A stretch of 64,000 bases of DNA from Phyto melanocephala (GCA_941918925.1 OW799234.1:122009895-122073894), one strand, 5' to 3'. Positions 11,351 to 23,440 are shown, counted from the stretch's first letter. The notes: generated by a model not told the origin, from the sequence alone. Made by a program: numbers and translations.

Positions 11351-11707
11351 TACCACCCATAAACACTCGCGAATTTACGGTTTAGAAGTTCATAGCTAAC
11401 ATACACACATACAGAGTTTCAGTTTTATATAACTATATAGATTGCCAAACTTTACACCATACCTATTGTTTCCTTTACAACATGGTTTTCGAAGTGCTTG
11501 TTCGGCTGGTTTTGTTGAACAAAAACAAACTGATATAGTTTACAACGACATAAGTAATTAGGTCAACCACAAACTTCTAACATCCAAGCCTAAACAAGAG
11601 CGAAAATCGTTTTGCCAAGCGCTAACGTTAAGACAACAAATCTAAACAACGTTTTTGAATAAACAGTAATCAATGTTCACTTATATTAATAAAACAAACG
11701 GAGGACA
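11351..11707. other. Unassigned stretch
   Basis: Flanks the minisatellite and may be the rest of the same decayed element. No motif allows a call. Confidence 0.3.
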
Positions 11708-11818
11708 AACGGACAAAAGCTTTCCGAAAATATATACTTCATGGGTTATAATGAGTAGATATTACAAACGTAATAACAAATCTAAATCTACTCTTGACCC
11801 CACAGGTGAAGGGTATAA
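11708..11818 (+). mobile_element. 3' end fragment of an INE-1-like element
   Basis: ACGGACAAAAGCTTTCCGAAAATATATACTTCATGGG, then CCCCACAGGTGAAGGGTATAA, matches the 3' ends of copies a and b, with the middle diverged. Confidence 0.6.
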
Positions 11819-13507
11819 AAATACACAGTTATATGCGACTTGTGAAGGAAAAAGCACTATTTTTGGCTGCACTGAATTCCATATTAACAAAAAAAAAACA
11901 GTTATCACTTGCACGAATTAAGACAGGTGAAGACTATAATTAAAGGTATTAAAAAGCAAATGTTTTTTTTTAAAGAATGCGTGAATTTTCTGTATAATCC
12001 CTAAATAATCAATATTAATACCATTTTGAGTAATAGTCCTCCAATTGTAGTATTAATAAATGTGACACAATGATTCAGTGCCATAGATTTTCAAAAGACC
12101 TTTAATTTGGTACCAAATTTGACAACAACAAATAATCACCACTTCATAAACAAAACCTATAAAAAAGTATCGGCAAAAAGAGAACGTTTTGCAGAGAAGA
12201 AAACGACAAAATGTTGCTAAACATCCAACTCTATTCGCAAAACATTTTATATAAAAAAAGCTGTTATTTTTTAAAGATTTTAGAGCTAATGATGAAAAAG
12301 ATTTTGTCAAACCTGTCTAATAACTTGTGAAATAATTATTAAAAAAATCGGTTTCTTAATTAAGTGTGTATTGTTATTAAGGACATGTTTTATTCTAAAT
12401 TTCATTGCTTTGCATATAATTAAACTTTAGTTTATGAAAACTTAATGAACCTAAATTAATGTGTTTTATAAAGTCAATTTTACACCCCAGACATAAATAT
12501 ATCAATTTCATCATGTGAAGACCAAACAACAGTAGTTGATCAAATTACATGTTCATAATGTATGTAAAGAGTATAAAAATGTTGCTTTTTCACATCATTT
12601 TTTTCACAAGCCCAGTTTTACTTTTCAGCATCATCTTACTGCCAGTAAAATACTGCCTACAGATTGAAAACATGATATTGTTGCTAACTCGAGTCTCCTT
12701 TTAAATTTAAAAATTTGTCTTTGTGATGTGAAATGTTGTTACTTTTTTTTTTTGCATTCAAGTAGACAGAGTGACTCTGGCTCATGTATAACCTGTTCTA
12801 CAATGAAATGTGTAAGAAATGATTATACAAATGTTACATACAACCTGATAGTTAATAATACAAAATTATATAAGTTAGCAGACAGAGCTGGCCAATTAAT
12901 AAAAGGAATTTGATTAGAATGAGGTGATTTAAGTAAGATTCTTTTTTTTAAATTTTTTAAGTGCTGCCAACGAAACTTGAGGATTATAGTTTTGAGTGAT
13001 TAGCAAAGTTGTTAGCATAAATAATTTATATATATTTTCTCTTTAACACCGCTGTTTGATTGGGGCCATTTTGGTCCCTTGTTTCTTGTTATTTCTATTA
13101 CTGTTAAACAGTATTATATATTGTTTTGAAAATTCTGCTCACGTGATTTGACTTCTTGAACATCGTTGTTTTATAATTTAAGGTATTTGACGTAAAGTTG
13201 CATAAAGAAAAAAAAAAAATGAAAATTTAGTTATCTTGGACTGGGGACCATTTGGCTCAGCAAGTATTTTTATGTGATAGGAATTAATATATTAAGCTTT
13301 TTCGATTAATTTACAAAAAACAAAAAATGTATTTATATTTTTTTTCCACTAAATGCTGAAAAATATAATTTTATCGCAAATAGAGGATTTAAAATCTTCT
13401 AACACTAACTGCAAATTTCAAATTCGTTGAATATCGGATGAGTAAATGATCCTAAGTAAGTAAATTTTCCATCAATTAACTTTTTGCTAAATCAAAAAAA
13501 GAGAAAA
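11819..13507. other. Unassigned AT-rich stretch
   Basis: No recognisable gene or repeat. GGGGCCATTTTGGTCCC near 13062 and GGGGACCATTTGGCTC near 13244 are similar short palindrome-like blocks of unknown meaning. Confidence 0.3.
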
Positions 13508-13639
13508 AGTACAAACACGATAATCCGGACACGCGATATTACGGACACATCTACATATAATCCGGACACTGCTACAAACCGGACAGTAACCCTTTCTTCT
13601 ACTTTTAAATCCGGACAGTATTTTTCTTTCATTCATATA

Positions 13640-14217
13640 ATGCTAATTAGAATTGCTTTAAAAAATTTCACCTTGCGACATGCTGTTATATTTTTAAACA
13701 ACTCATGGGAAGGAATTTCCAAAAAAAAATATACAACAAAGCTTGAAGCAGTTGTGGACTGACAGGAACGAAGAATGGAGGGAGAAGATTTAATATCACT
13801 TGCTGACTTGATAACAGTGGAATCAGATTTTAATGAAATTCGCCAATTGATTAAGGTCATAGATCAAAATAAGCATCTTGAAAATGAAATCATAGATGGT
13901 TGGGCAATGGGTCAAAACGAGTTTGAATATGATTTTTCTGACCAAGAAATCATTCGATCAGTTGGGGAAGAAGATATTCATGTACAATGTTCGGGTCATT
14001 CGGATGCCTGCATGAACGGACTTAATAACAAAATCAGTAATAATGAGGCTATACAAATTTTTTCAAAATCTATAGAGTGGGCCGAAAAAATCAATGCATC
14101 ACAAATGGATTTATTAGTTTTAAGAAGATTAAAAGACACAGCGTATACATTGTCTTCTGAAACCTTAAAACAAGCAAAAATCAATTCATTTCTAACAGAA
14201 AACAAACAAGTAACAGT
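13640..14217 (+). pseudogene. Tigger transposase C-terminal remnant
   Basis: The frame reads LRHAVIFLNNSWEGISKKK, where pogo/Tigger transposases have the conserved DAI.fL..aW..Vs block. It then hits one TGA (13760-13762) and continues in the same frame from 13775 as MEGEDLISLADLITVESDFN. Farther on are EAIQIFSKSIEWAEK and LLVLRRLKDTAYTLSSETLK, ending QAKINSFLT, which is the usual Tigger tail (leucine-rich, then K-I-x-S/D-F). The DDE catalytic core is missing. The frame ends at the edge of INE-1-like copy b, so the last codons after about 14217 belong to that insertion. Confidence 0.75.
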
Positions 14218-14945
14218 GCTATATTCGGCTCGTGCCGAATCTTATATACCCTTCACAACGTGTAGTCATGCTATAACAATTGTTTGTATCACCATTCATC
14301 CCATATAAAATACGTGCATATGTATATACTGGTTAGAATATATGTGGCATCGAATCCCAGCTGAGCCAAAAAAAAATTTATTTTATATTATTTAATATAT
14401 TATTTATATTTTATTATTTTTTTTTATATTTTTTTTAAATTTTTTTAAACAAATTTTTTAGAAAAATTTTTAAAAATTTTTTTTTAATTTTTAAAAAATT
14501 TTTTTTTTGTAGTTTTTTTTATTATTTTTTTCTTATTTTTAATATTTTTTTTTTTGTAATTTTTTTTGTTTGATATGTTTTTTACATGTATGTATGTTGT
14601 TGTTGTAATTGTGAAGAAAAACGAGGTGGTCGTGGTTTTTTGCTCATATCTCAGAAAGTTATGGGGCGATTGTGCTGAATTTCAATAGCGATTCATTCCT
14701 GGATATTTCCAAGAGATTGGTACCATGTACAGATCTGAGGAACATATAGTTGCTTCTAAAAGTTGATTTCAACCAACACACGGACAGACGGGCAGACGGA
14801 CTGACGGTCAGGGCTTAATCGACTCCTCTATTCATAAGCTTTCAGAAAATATATACTTTATGGGGTCGGAAATGAAAATTGTAGAAATTACAAACGGAAT
14901 GACAAGGCTATATATACCCTTGTGCACCACAGGTGAAGGGTATAA
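14205..14945 (+). mobile_element. INE-1-like element, copy b, with inverted middle
   Basis: Starts AACAAGTAACAGTGCTATAT with the TTCGGCTCGTGCCGAA hairpin and ends CACAGGTGAAGGGTATAA, like the other copies. The segment about 14318-14375 (CTGGTTAGAATATATG, GGCATCGAATCCCAGCTGAGCC) is the reverse complement of the corresponding part of copy a. The neighbouring low-complexity tract is T-rich rather than A-rich. The outer parts are colinear, so only the middle is flipped. Confidence 0.75.
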
Positions 14946-15470
14946 CCTCTTAAGACCTGAATAAGAACAAATTAATTTTTTTCGGTTTTTATATATTTAT
15001 TTTACTTTTTAGGATAAAAATATAACAATTATTTGTTATTTTATTATTTTTTCTTATTAGTAGTAATGGCTCTTAACATATATTTAACAACTGTTAAAAT
15101 GCTTAACGGTATGGTAATTTTCAAAACAGTTATTTTTTAAAATACATAGATATACAAAAACTTATAAAGCAAGTGAATCCAACCAACAAGTTCAGTTCAA
15201 AAATAAATGTTTTTTACTCATGATCATGGCCTACTAGAAATTTTTTGAAACGTTAAATCAAAATTTAAAAATAATAAGTGCAACTTGGTTTGATGCCTGG
15301 TATTCATTTTTAGTAAAGCCTATAATCATATAAAATGAAACAAAAGTAAAAAAGCCACAAAAAGCAAATTGAGTCATAACTAAAGGTACACATATGTGTA
15401 CCTGCGGTCTTAAGAGGATAATAAGAGCAAATAAACACATAGTACATATTTATAACAATTTTATTGTTTT
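14946..15470. other. Residual interior of Tigger A
   Basis: Lies between the two INE-1-like insertions. AT-rich, no reading frame of note. Confidence 0.4.
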
Positions 15471-16353
15471 TATACCCTTCACACAGTGAAAAAGGGTATA
15501 TATAGGTTTGTCATTCCGTGTGAAATTTCTACAATTTTGATTTCCGACCCCATAAAGTATATATTTTCTGAAAGCTTATGAATAGGGGAGTCGATTAAGC
15601 CCTGTCAGTCTGTCCGTCTGACCGTCTGTCCGTGTGTATGTTGAAATCAACTTTTTGAAGCCCCCCGACATAGGTTTGACCCGGGTAAGGTATTAAAATA
15701 TCAGAAATATTCGGGAGTAGATCCGTATTGAAAATCAGAAACATCGGTACATAAACAACTGAGATATGAGCAAAAACCCACGACCACCTCGATTTTTTTT
15801 TCACAAAAACAACATTACAACAACAACATACATACATACAAACGTGTATACTGGTTAGAGAAAACGTGGCATCGAATCCCAGCTGAGCCAAAAAAAATTT
15901 TTTTAAATTTTTTTTAAAATTTTTTTTTTAATTTTTTTTTTTATTTTTTTTTTTATTTTTTATTTAATATATTATTTATATTTTTATTATAATTTTTTAT
16001 AATTTTTTTTTTAAATTTTTTTTATTTTTTTTTGTTTTATATATATTGTATAAATAAAAATTTTTTTTAAAAATTTTTTTTTTAAATTTTTTTTAAAATT
16101 TTTTTTTTAATTTTTTAAAAAATTTTTTTTTTAAATTTTTTTAAAATTTTTTTTTTTTTTTTGTTTTTTTAAAATACATACGTGAATTTTTAATTTTACA
16201 ATGGGACGTTTTTATATACATATGTATGTTTTTATATGTATGTACGTATTTCATATGGGATGAATGGTGACACAAACCACTGTTATTGCATGACTACACG
16301 TTGTGAAGGGTATATAAGATTCGGCACGGCCGAATATAGCGCTCTAACTTGTT
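15471..16353 (-). mobile_element. INE-1-like element, copy c
   Basis: Reverse orientation. It reads TATACCCTTCACACAGTGAAAAAGGG at the left and TTCGGCACGGCCGAATATAGCGCTCTAACTTGTT at the right. It is highly similar to copy a along its length, with the low-complexity middle (about 15890-16165) now T-rich. The 98-codon frame at 15595-15891 is the same chance opening seen in copy a. Confidence 0.8.
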
Positions 16354-16590
16354 TAAAATCTAAAGTTTAACTTAAATGTGTATAACGTCTTACATGTATA
16401 AAATTTTCGTTTCATAAACTAAATATGAATGTAAAATGTATTGAATTTTATTTTCTTTTTAATAACAAATAACTTGATACATAAATATGAAATTAATTTG
16501 GTTTTCATTCTTCAAAAAAATTAATAAGAACGTGGCTTTTTACACAGGATTTATGGTGTCCGAATTATCGAGTTTGTACTGTATATTTTA

Positions 16591-16608
16591 ATATTATTAT
16601 TATTATTA

Positions 16609-16674
<66 letters not shown>
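16591..16674. repeat. (ATT)n microsatellite
   Basis: About 28 trinucleotide units with one G interruption. It sits between the right end of Tigger A and the 5'-truncated non-LTR fragment. The poly-Asn frame at 16551-16829 is its translation and not a gene. Confidence 0.95.
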
Positions 16675-16675
<1 letters not shown>

Positions 16676-17485
16676 TACCGAAGGAATTAAATGGATTAAG
16701 GGAAACGAATAGTGAAGCCCCGATTCGTATCTTTACGGATAGCCAGTCAATGATTAGGACATTAAGAAATGAAAAAAATTGAATCTCAGAACGTTCTGCA
16801 ATGCAAGGGCGAGATAAACTCACTTGCAAATTGCGAACATGTAGAGATTATATGGATACTAAGCCTTCACGGGCTGATCGGAAACGAGAAAGTCGACAAA
16901 TTATTCAAAATGGGAGCTCTTTTGAGTACTTTAAACGATTCAAGGGCGAACTTAAAGGTTGGGCGATGGAGGAGCATGTCATAAAATGGCAAAGCACTGA
17001 TGTCGGTAAAGTGATAAACATACTATGGGGTAAGCCAAATCTTGGGAAATCATAGGAGATTCTGAGACTGAGTAGACCAACACTTAGGAGACTAACCAGT
17101 GTAATTACAGGTCATACGGAGTTGAGAACCCATCTAGCTCGCATGAGATTGTCTGACGAAACAACATGTAGAGCATGCTAAGAAGAGGATGAGACTCTCT
17201 CTGTCATTGTCCTGCGTTTGGGCGTATAAGATGGGAAGATTTTACAGTAGATGCTTTACCGAACTTGGAATACCCGGAGAACTCAAACTAAAGATCCATA
17301 AGGAATTACATTAAGGGGACTGGGTTCTTGGACTAGTCCGATATTTATGGGAAATTATGATTATGGTTCTTGTTTGGGAATTCCGTTTTCCATATGGAGC
17401 GCACAACATGATAATTGGGTATAAGTGTTTACCTGTCGAGGGATTGGGCTTTTAGTGTCCCTCCTTCTCAACCTAACCTAAGCTT
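16676..17485 (+). pseudogene. Non-LTR retrotransposon ORF2 3' fragment (RNase H and Cys-rich tail), copy A
   Basis: Plus-strand pieces in several frames read IRIFTDSQSMIRTLR (second RNase H acidic residue) and GLIGNEKVDKL (third). Then come EEHVIKWQSTDVGKV, SRPTLRRLTSVITGHTELR, and a broken TCRAC Cys-rich tail. The 3' untranslated part ends in TCCCTCCTTCTCAACCTAACCTAA. A plus-strand RNase H after the reverse transcriptase is found in the I and LOA-like groups. The same module is found inverted at 48466-49596. The element is 5'-truncated at the (ATT)n array and has several frameshifts and stops. Confidence 0.75.
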
Positions 17486-17974
17486 ATATTTTATTCTTGC
17501 AAGCATTCCATTAATTCCAACATAATGTATTGCACCTAGACAGACGTAGCTCAAATTTAAATCCACTGCTAACAAAAATTTCAACCATATTTCGCAAATT
17601 TTGATGGCATAAATTCTCCCAAGAAACATCGTCCTTTAAACTGTAGAAGATTTTTATTACCAAAAACATTTACGTGACTCTTGTAAATCATTTGCAGAGG
17701 AGCAAATTTGTGGTTGCTTCACATTTTGTTTTCGACCAAAATGGAGCGTAGTTAAAACCATGAACGTCTTTATTTCTTGCAATACCATGTATAAATTCTA
17801 AATAAGTAATAAATTAACAGAAGTTAAGAATGAACATACCAATATACTTCTGCAAGAATAAGTAAAACAATATATGCCCGCAATGATGGTTCTTCAATGT
17901 CTTTCAATTTGTCATTAAATTTGACTAAGCCGGAATTATTTTACTTTTTATTATTATTTTTCCGTTTAAAAAAA
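17486..17974. other. Unassigned stretch
   Basis: No gene or repeat recognised. It may include diverged upstream parts of the mariner fragment that follows. Confidence 0.3.
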
Positions 17975-18135
17975 GAGTAAATGTAAACCAGCCCGAAACA
18001 ATTCCTGAACTCAAGGCCAACATTGTTGCAGAAATGAAAGATGAAAAGAAAGATATTATGAAAAATGCTTTTAAACCAGCTTGTTATTGCGAAGCTAAAA
18101 ACGGGATTATTTTTTTTAGTGACATTATTTTCCTT
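17975..18135 (+). pseudogene. Mariner-like transposase C-terminal fragment
   Basis: Reads VNQPETIPELKANIVAEMKD, then KDIMKNAF, and after small gaps SDIIF. Insect mariner-like (DDE_3) transposases end with a helix of this type (TIPELK..I..), V..NF, and a final GGH..DIIF. Only the tail is left. Confidence 0.5.
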
Positions 18136-18497
18136 ACATAGTGTAAAAAATTTTATTTTTTTACATGTTTTTTTTTAAGAAATCAATTTCTTCAGTTTTC
18201 TGCAAAATCTCCTTAATAGAAAAATTTTAATAAATTTAAAATATAATTAAAATTGAGAACAATTTTGTAGAAAGTTTCCTTTGTGTAATCTAATTTGGGA
18301 AACACTGACATAATATTCAGGCATAATTTTTAACTAACGACAGTAATTAAAGCTTCTACATTTTTAATGCTTAATTATTTATTTTTTTGGTTTAAGTTCT
18401 TACATTAAAATACTTTCTTCGTAATTAACCTAGTAAACTTTTACACTCACTTTTAGCATTAGAACATATGAAACATTTAACATGTAGTATGTAGGTA
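18136..18497. other. AT-rich stretch before the DD37E element
   Basis: Nothing recognised. The last two bases (TA) are the left target-site copy. Confidence 0.4.
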
Positions 18498-19782
18498 AAG
18501 AATGAGATCAGTGAAACCTTAACACACATTTTTAATTCCACCTTTCTTCATGCACAAAAAATATAACTGTTTATGATCAAGTTTGCATTTAAAAACTTGT
18601 CAAATTATGTGTACAAAATAATAGCATAATCGGATTATTAGTTTGTTTGAAAATGGATTCCGAAGAAAAAGTGAGTGAAAAAATAATCACAATTTTTTAA
18701 AAAAATCCCAGTCGTACTTACAAATCTATTGCAAATGAGATAAAGGTGTCACGACAAACAGTTTCGCGTGTGATAAAAGTGTATAACGAACGTCGTAGTA
18801 TTAAAAGGAAAGCTGGAAGTGGAGCTAAAAAAGGTATAACTGACCCACAGTTAGCTTCAAAGATTGTTAGTCTTCTAAACCAAAATCCCAACCTCTCAAA
18901 CCGTAAAGCCGCCTTAAAAGCAAACTGTTCCGATTTTTTTGTAAGGAAGGTTAAAAGATATGAAGGCCTTAAGTCCTACAAGGTTCAGAAAGTGCCAGAC
19001 AGAAATTCGAAGAAAAACTTGGATGCAAAGAACTGCTTAGAAATTTTATCAACAAATATGAGTGTTGTATTATGGATGATGAGACTTACGTTCTTGCCGA
19101 CTTTTCTCAGCTCCCAGGGCGAAGTTATTATGTGGCCGATGGAAGAGGTAATGTCGATGACCAATTTAAGTTCCAAAAAAAGACAAAGTTTCCAAAGAAG
19201 TACTTAGTTTGGCAAGCTATATGCACGTGCGGAGAAAGAAGCAGTAAATTTATTACTACTGGGACTATCAACACTGATATTTACATCAAGGAGTGCTTGC
19301 AGAAGAGGTTGCTTCCATTCATACGAAAACACAATAAGTCAACATATTTTTTGCCCGACCTAGCGTCGTGTCATTATAGTAAATCTGCAGCAGAATGGTA
19401 TGAAACAAATAATATAGTGGTAGTGCCAAAAGAAGCAAATCCACCTAATTGTCCAGAACTAAGGCCCATCGAACGTTATTGGGCTTTAGTCAAAAGAGTG
19501 CTGAAGGATACAAAATAAGTTGCTAATACTACTAAAATTTTTTCCCAGAAATGGTCTTATTCCAGCAATAAAGTTACTAAGGATACCATCAAAACCCTCA
19601 TCGTCTCAATTCCGGAAAAGGTGAAACAGTTCATCAAAAAAAGCTGAATTTTTACAAAAAGCATTAATTTTTTAATTTACTGTTATTTTATTGTTAAACC
19701 ACGCTATTTTCATTAAAATGGATTGATTCGTTTCAAAATTATTGCGTTTTATTCGTGTTAGGGTTTTATCGATCTCATTCTT
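18498..19782 (+). mobile_element. Tc1/mariner-superfamily DD37E transposon, nearly intact
   Basis: The left end AAGAATGAGATCAGTGAAAC is matched in inverse by GATCTCATTCTT at the right. Similarity continues inward: CCTTAACAC against GTGTTAGGG. The element is flanked by TA on both sides (18496-18497 and 19783-19784), the expected target duplication. At 1285 bp it is normal full length for the superfamily. Confidence 0.85.
18653..19647 (+). pseudogene. DD37E transposase (IS630-Tc1-mariner), three lesions
   Basis: Cut-and-paste transposase. The N-terminal helix-turn-helix reads TYKSIANEIKVSRQTVSRVI. The catalytic triad is MDDETY, then PDLASCHY, then PIERYW, with 37 residues between the second D and the E. 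This spacing defines the DD37E (ITmD37E-like) group described in mosquitoes and other arthropods. The start is the ATG at 18653 (AAAATGGATTCC). Lesions are a TAA at 18698-18700, one frameshift between about 19025 and 19045, and a TAA at 19516-19518. After the last stop the frame runs on to a natural stop at 19645 with the typical KVTKDTIKTL...IPEKVKQFI tail. The rest is open and well conserved, so inactivation looks recent. Confidence 0.85.
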
Positions 19783-19784
19783 TA

Positions 19785-21810
19785 TGTACATGGTTCGAGG
19801 TAAAACTTGTTGCTCTCTTTATACCTTTGTTAGTTTATGTACACATTAGACTTGTATACAACATTTTTATGTGATGCCATTAACAAGTGTAGGTATTTGC
19901 AACACGTTACCTACATTGCTCTGAAGCATATACATAAGTACAGCCCATGCATGAATGTAACTCATAAAATATTTATGTAATGGATACGTATCTACATAGT
20001 TTCTTTTTAATTCAAGTAGCACTTAAACAATTTACTTCAAAAGGCAATGACTAGTACAAAGTGCAACCAGGAAGTTGTATGTTGTTTGAAACATTTTTAC
20101 TTTAACTTTGGCTAAATAAAGTTTTAAAGATTTGGCTAAATTTTTAAACAAAATTTGTTTAAATAATTATAAATTTAAAAATTGATTATGAGGTTAAGAA
20201 TGTCAAGTTATTTACTAAGGTATTTAGTAAGAAAATTTAAAAACGATTGTGCAGTCAAATGTGTTTGTGGTGTATCCTAGTTTTTTCCTTCTTCATAAAA
20301 TTCAATATCATATTTAATACACCAGTTATTTAAAACTACTAAAATTCTTATTTATTTTATTTTTTTTTCATTCTATGTTTCTACTATTATTGAGTCTAAA
20401 AATTAAATTAAAATGTTTATAATTCCTGTCTGGAGACAATAATACTTTTTGACATAAAATACATTTCTATATACATACATACATGCATTTATAGGGTGTT
20501 TTAGGTTACGTCTTGCACCTACTCGGGTGTCAACAATATTCTATTAGTTTTACTTTGCATGTGTTTTGTTGTTTTCTTATTATATTTTTTAGTTCTTCAC
20601 TTAGGCGTTTTTAGCTGTTTACAAGTGAGTTAATGCATATTTTATATGGAAACTTCTAGTGTGTCTCTTAGCAATATAAAGTAGCACCAAAATAATTATG
20701 ACACCATCAATGCTAGTTTAATGCAATTTATACAAGCATTCATATTAGAACAAATGTATACACATGAATTAATAAAGAATTCGTACAGTCACACACAATA
20801 ATTTACGCACACTTTAATAACTGCTTAGTACTCACATAAAATGAATTTATTGGTTTTTCTTCTTTTTTAAAAAAAAAGAACCCAGTTAGTTTTACTTTGA
20901 AATTAAAAATTTATAATTTTCTTTTTAAATAAAGTTTGTAAAATGTAAATACAACAAAGATTTAATTATGTTAATCGCATATTTACCAAAATTTTGTTAT
21001 AAGTAGAGTACTTAAGTGAAACTTTCTTTGAATTTTATTTTTTTTTTTTTGTAGCGCCCCATATTTAAAACGCTGTGCCGTATTGATTTAAAAAATTCTC
21101 AGAAAATTATATTCAAATTAATTGGAAAACAAATTGCCAAATTAAAAAGAAAAATATTTTATTGTATAAATTCTTTTGTACGTGTTGCTTTGTAGTGCAA
21201 ACATTTTACAAAAAAAATAAATGTATTTAATTTCAAATAAAAAAGTATAATAATTTTTGTTTTTTTTTTGCTTCACTTTGTTCTAAGTTTTCAATTTCAT
21301 GTTTATAACTCAAGTTTAACAAGTTGGTAATATTTTATAATTGCAGCCTTAAGCGTAATTTGACTTTAAAACATGTAAATTAAGTTGTTGGTTGAAAAAT
21401 GCAACAACAAAAACTAAAAATACCGGAGAAAAATAAAATTGCATTTTTGTTTAAATTAAATTCAAATAAAAAGAATATTGGTCATAATGAAATTTAAAAA
21501 AAAAAATTTGATTTTTTTATAACTTTTGGATACAATTCATATTGACTAAAATAATTTAAATATTTGTGATTTGATTTGTCAATACAATATACTATGCATT
21601 TATGTTGATTGTAGTAATTAGATATATTAAGTTTAATATAAATAATAAATCAGGGTCGGTAAAAAGTCAATTTTTTTTTTAATTTTATTTATTCCTAAAA
21701 AGAATAAATTTTAATCAATACTTAATATAAAAAGATTTGTAACCATCATGGTGACTTTTGGCCCACTCTCTCTAATTGTGTTTAAAATTTGTTGTTGTTA
21801 TTATTAGAGT
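19785..21810. other. AT-rich stretch, nothing recognised
   Basis: About 2 kb with no convincing open frame, inverted repeat or transposon protein. Confidence 0.45.
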
Positions 21811-21818
21811 ATTATATG

Positions 21819-23432
21819 CAGCGATGCCAACTTAGTGCTTTTGGCACTATTTTTAGTGCTTTTCGATGCACCAAAACGCCAAGTTTTTTGTCCTTGGTGC
21901 CAACCTAAGAAAAAGCACTGTCTTGGTGCTTTGCAAAATTTTCATTAGTGGTTTTAGTGCTTTTAACAAATTTAAAAATTTTTAATCTTGTTTGTAATAA
22001 AAATATGCAGGTAATATTTCTACAAGTGTATGTATACATTTTTGTCTGGTAACTCTCTTTTTAGTAACTTATTGCAAATCAGCGCACATCAAACAGGTAA
22101 TCTCAGCGTGGCAGCTAATGGCAAATGAATGCCATTTTCTATAGAAGAAAAGTAAAACTAAATCTTTGTGAGCTGTTTTTACGCTGCCACCTTATAAATG
22201 ATTTCAACAGGGTTCGGACTAAAGAAAGTATAATTGTAGTAGTTATGTATTCGCCTTGTTTAATATTCGTTGAAACGCAAAAATCCCGCTATTTTCCGAA
22301 AAAGAACAAAGAGTAAAAAGAAGAATAAAGAATCAAAGAATTTTACTAAAAACTAAATTATAGAAATATTTATATAAATTGAAATTAAACCCTAAATTAA
22401 AAGGAAATGTAAAGTGAGTAAAGCAAAAAGCAGAGTAAATAATTAAGAGCATAAATCAAACGTTAAAAATGTATTTGTATTGTAGATGGATTCAAACTCC
22501 CACAAATATCGGAAAGTATGGGAGAATGATATCGCTTTGAAAAAATGGCTGCGCTCTGCAAAAGATTTAAAAAAAGCATCTTGTTTATATTGTAAAACAG
22601 AAATAGGGGCACGGTACACAACAATGGACTATATCGCAAAATAAAAGATAAATATAACTAAGAAAATTTAATACTGTTTCGATGTGTATGCCATTCTCTT
22701 CAATTAGCTGTGTGTTCTGCTACAGACAAACACTTTCCTAATGTGGCTTGAATTAAATGTGGCTTGAATTAAAAACCCATTTTAATACCATCTGCGATAA
22801 AGGGTATGTTTCATCACTTCTTAAGGAAATGTACAATTATAACATAAACGTTATATATCTCACTTATTTAAGTTCGGTTTTAGCAGAAGTACAAAGAGTG
22901 AATATGGCGTTCAAAGCAGATGTGGAGGTGAAAAGAACATTTAGTTCAATGAATTTATGTAAGTCCAAAATCAGAAACCGGTTATCTCTGAATTCTGTTA
23001 ATTCGATACTACATATTAAATACGGACTTCGTCGCCATAATTCATGCTGTAATAACTACATTTTATCATCTAAGTCCTGTGCAGATATTTCGTCTAATAA
23101 AACATACAAAAAATCAAAATATCATCTAAGAACGGTTTTATGGCCCAATTCAAATCCAAATGATGAAGATCCATACGATTTGGAAGATATATTTTTTGTT
23201 CAAGAAAATAATAATGATTTCTGATTCATTTGTAAACTTGTAATAAACGAATGTTCTATAATTAAAACTCCTAAATATATATAAATTGTACTTTACTAGT
23301 TGTTTGGTTTCTCAATTAAATTTAAAAAAAAACAGTAGTGCTTTTTTATGCTTTATTGGGCTTATAATTACGCTTTTTGACGGTTTTTTTAATCTCAATG
23401 TGCTTTTTGCCACAAAAAAATTGGCATCACTG
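21819..23432 (+). mobile_element. hAT transposon with perfect 8-bp target duplication
   Basis: The ends CAGCGATGCCAACTTAG and (inverted) CAGTGATGCCAATTTTTT are typical hAT TIRs (CAGNGATGCCAA). Flanks are ATTATATG at 21811-21818 and ATTATATG at 23433-23440, an exact 8-bp duplication. GTGCTTTT-type motifs recur inside both ends, as is usual for hAT subterminal binding sites. At 1614 bp it is too short for a full hAT gene. Confidence 0.95.
22486..23224 (+). pseudogene. hAT transposase, internally deleted (BED finger plus C-terminus)
   Basis: The ATG at 22486 follows an acceptor-like TATTGTAG. It opens KYRKVWENDIALKKWLR and ASCLYCKTEIGARYTT, a BED-type zinc finger. A short central piece CVCHSLQLAVCSATDKHFP (about 22680-22740) matches the usual hAT C.AH.L.L block. 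From 22757 to the stop at 23224 the C-terminal dimerisation region is open. It includes YLTYLSSVLAEVQRVNMAFK, EVKRTFSSMNLCKSKIRNRL and HIKYGLRRHNSCCNNY. The central DDE portion is mostly missing, so this copy cannot be autonomous. Confidence 0.85.
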
Positions 23433-23440
23433 ATTATATG

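Larger units (their letters stand above)
13508..16581 (+). mobile_element. pogo/Tigger-type transposon A, internally deleted and twice invaded
   Basis: The left end AGTACAAACACGATAATCCGG is matched in inverse by CCGAATTATCGAGTTTGTACTG at the right, which is followed by TA. TIRs of the form CAGTACAAACTCGATAATTCGG and a TA target are typical of pogo/Tigger elements. The C-terminal third of a transposase remains (13640-14217). Two INE-1-like elements in opposite orientation (14205-14945 and 15471-16353) lie inside. Removing them leaves about 1.45 kb, so much of the transposase was lost by internal deletion. Confidence 0.75.

Noticed and set aside
16551..16829. Frame with a long poly-Asn tract
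   Set aside because: It is the translation of the (ATT)n microsatellite joined to non-LTR shadow sequence.
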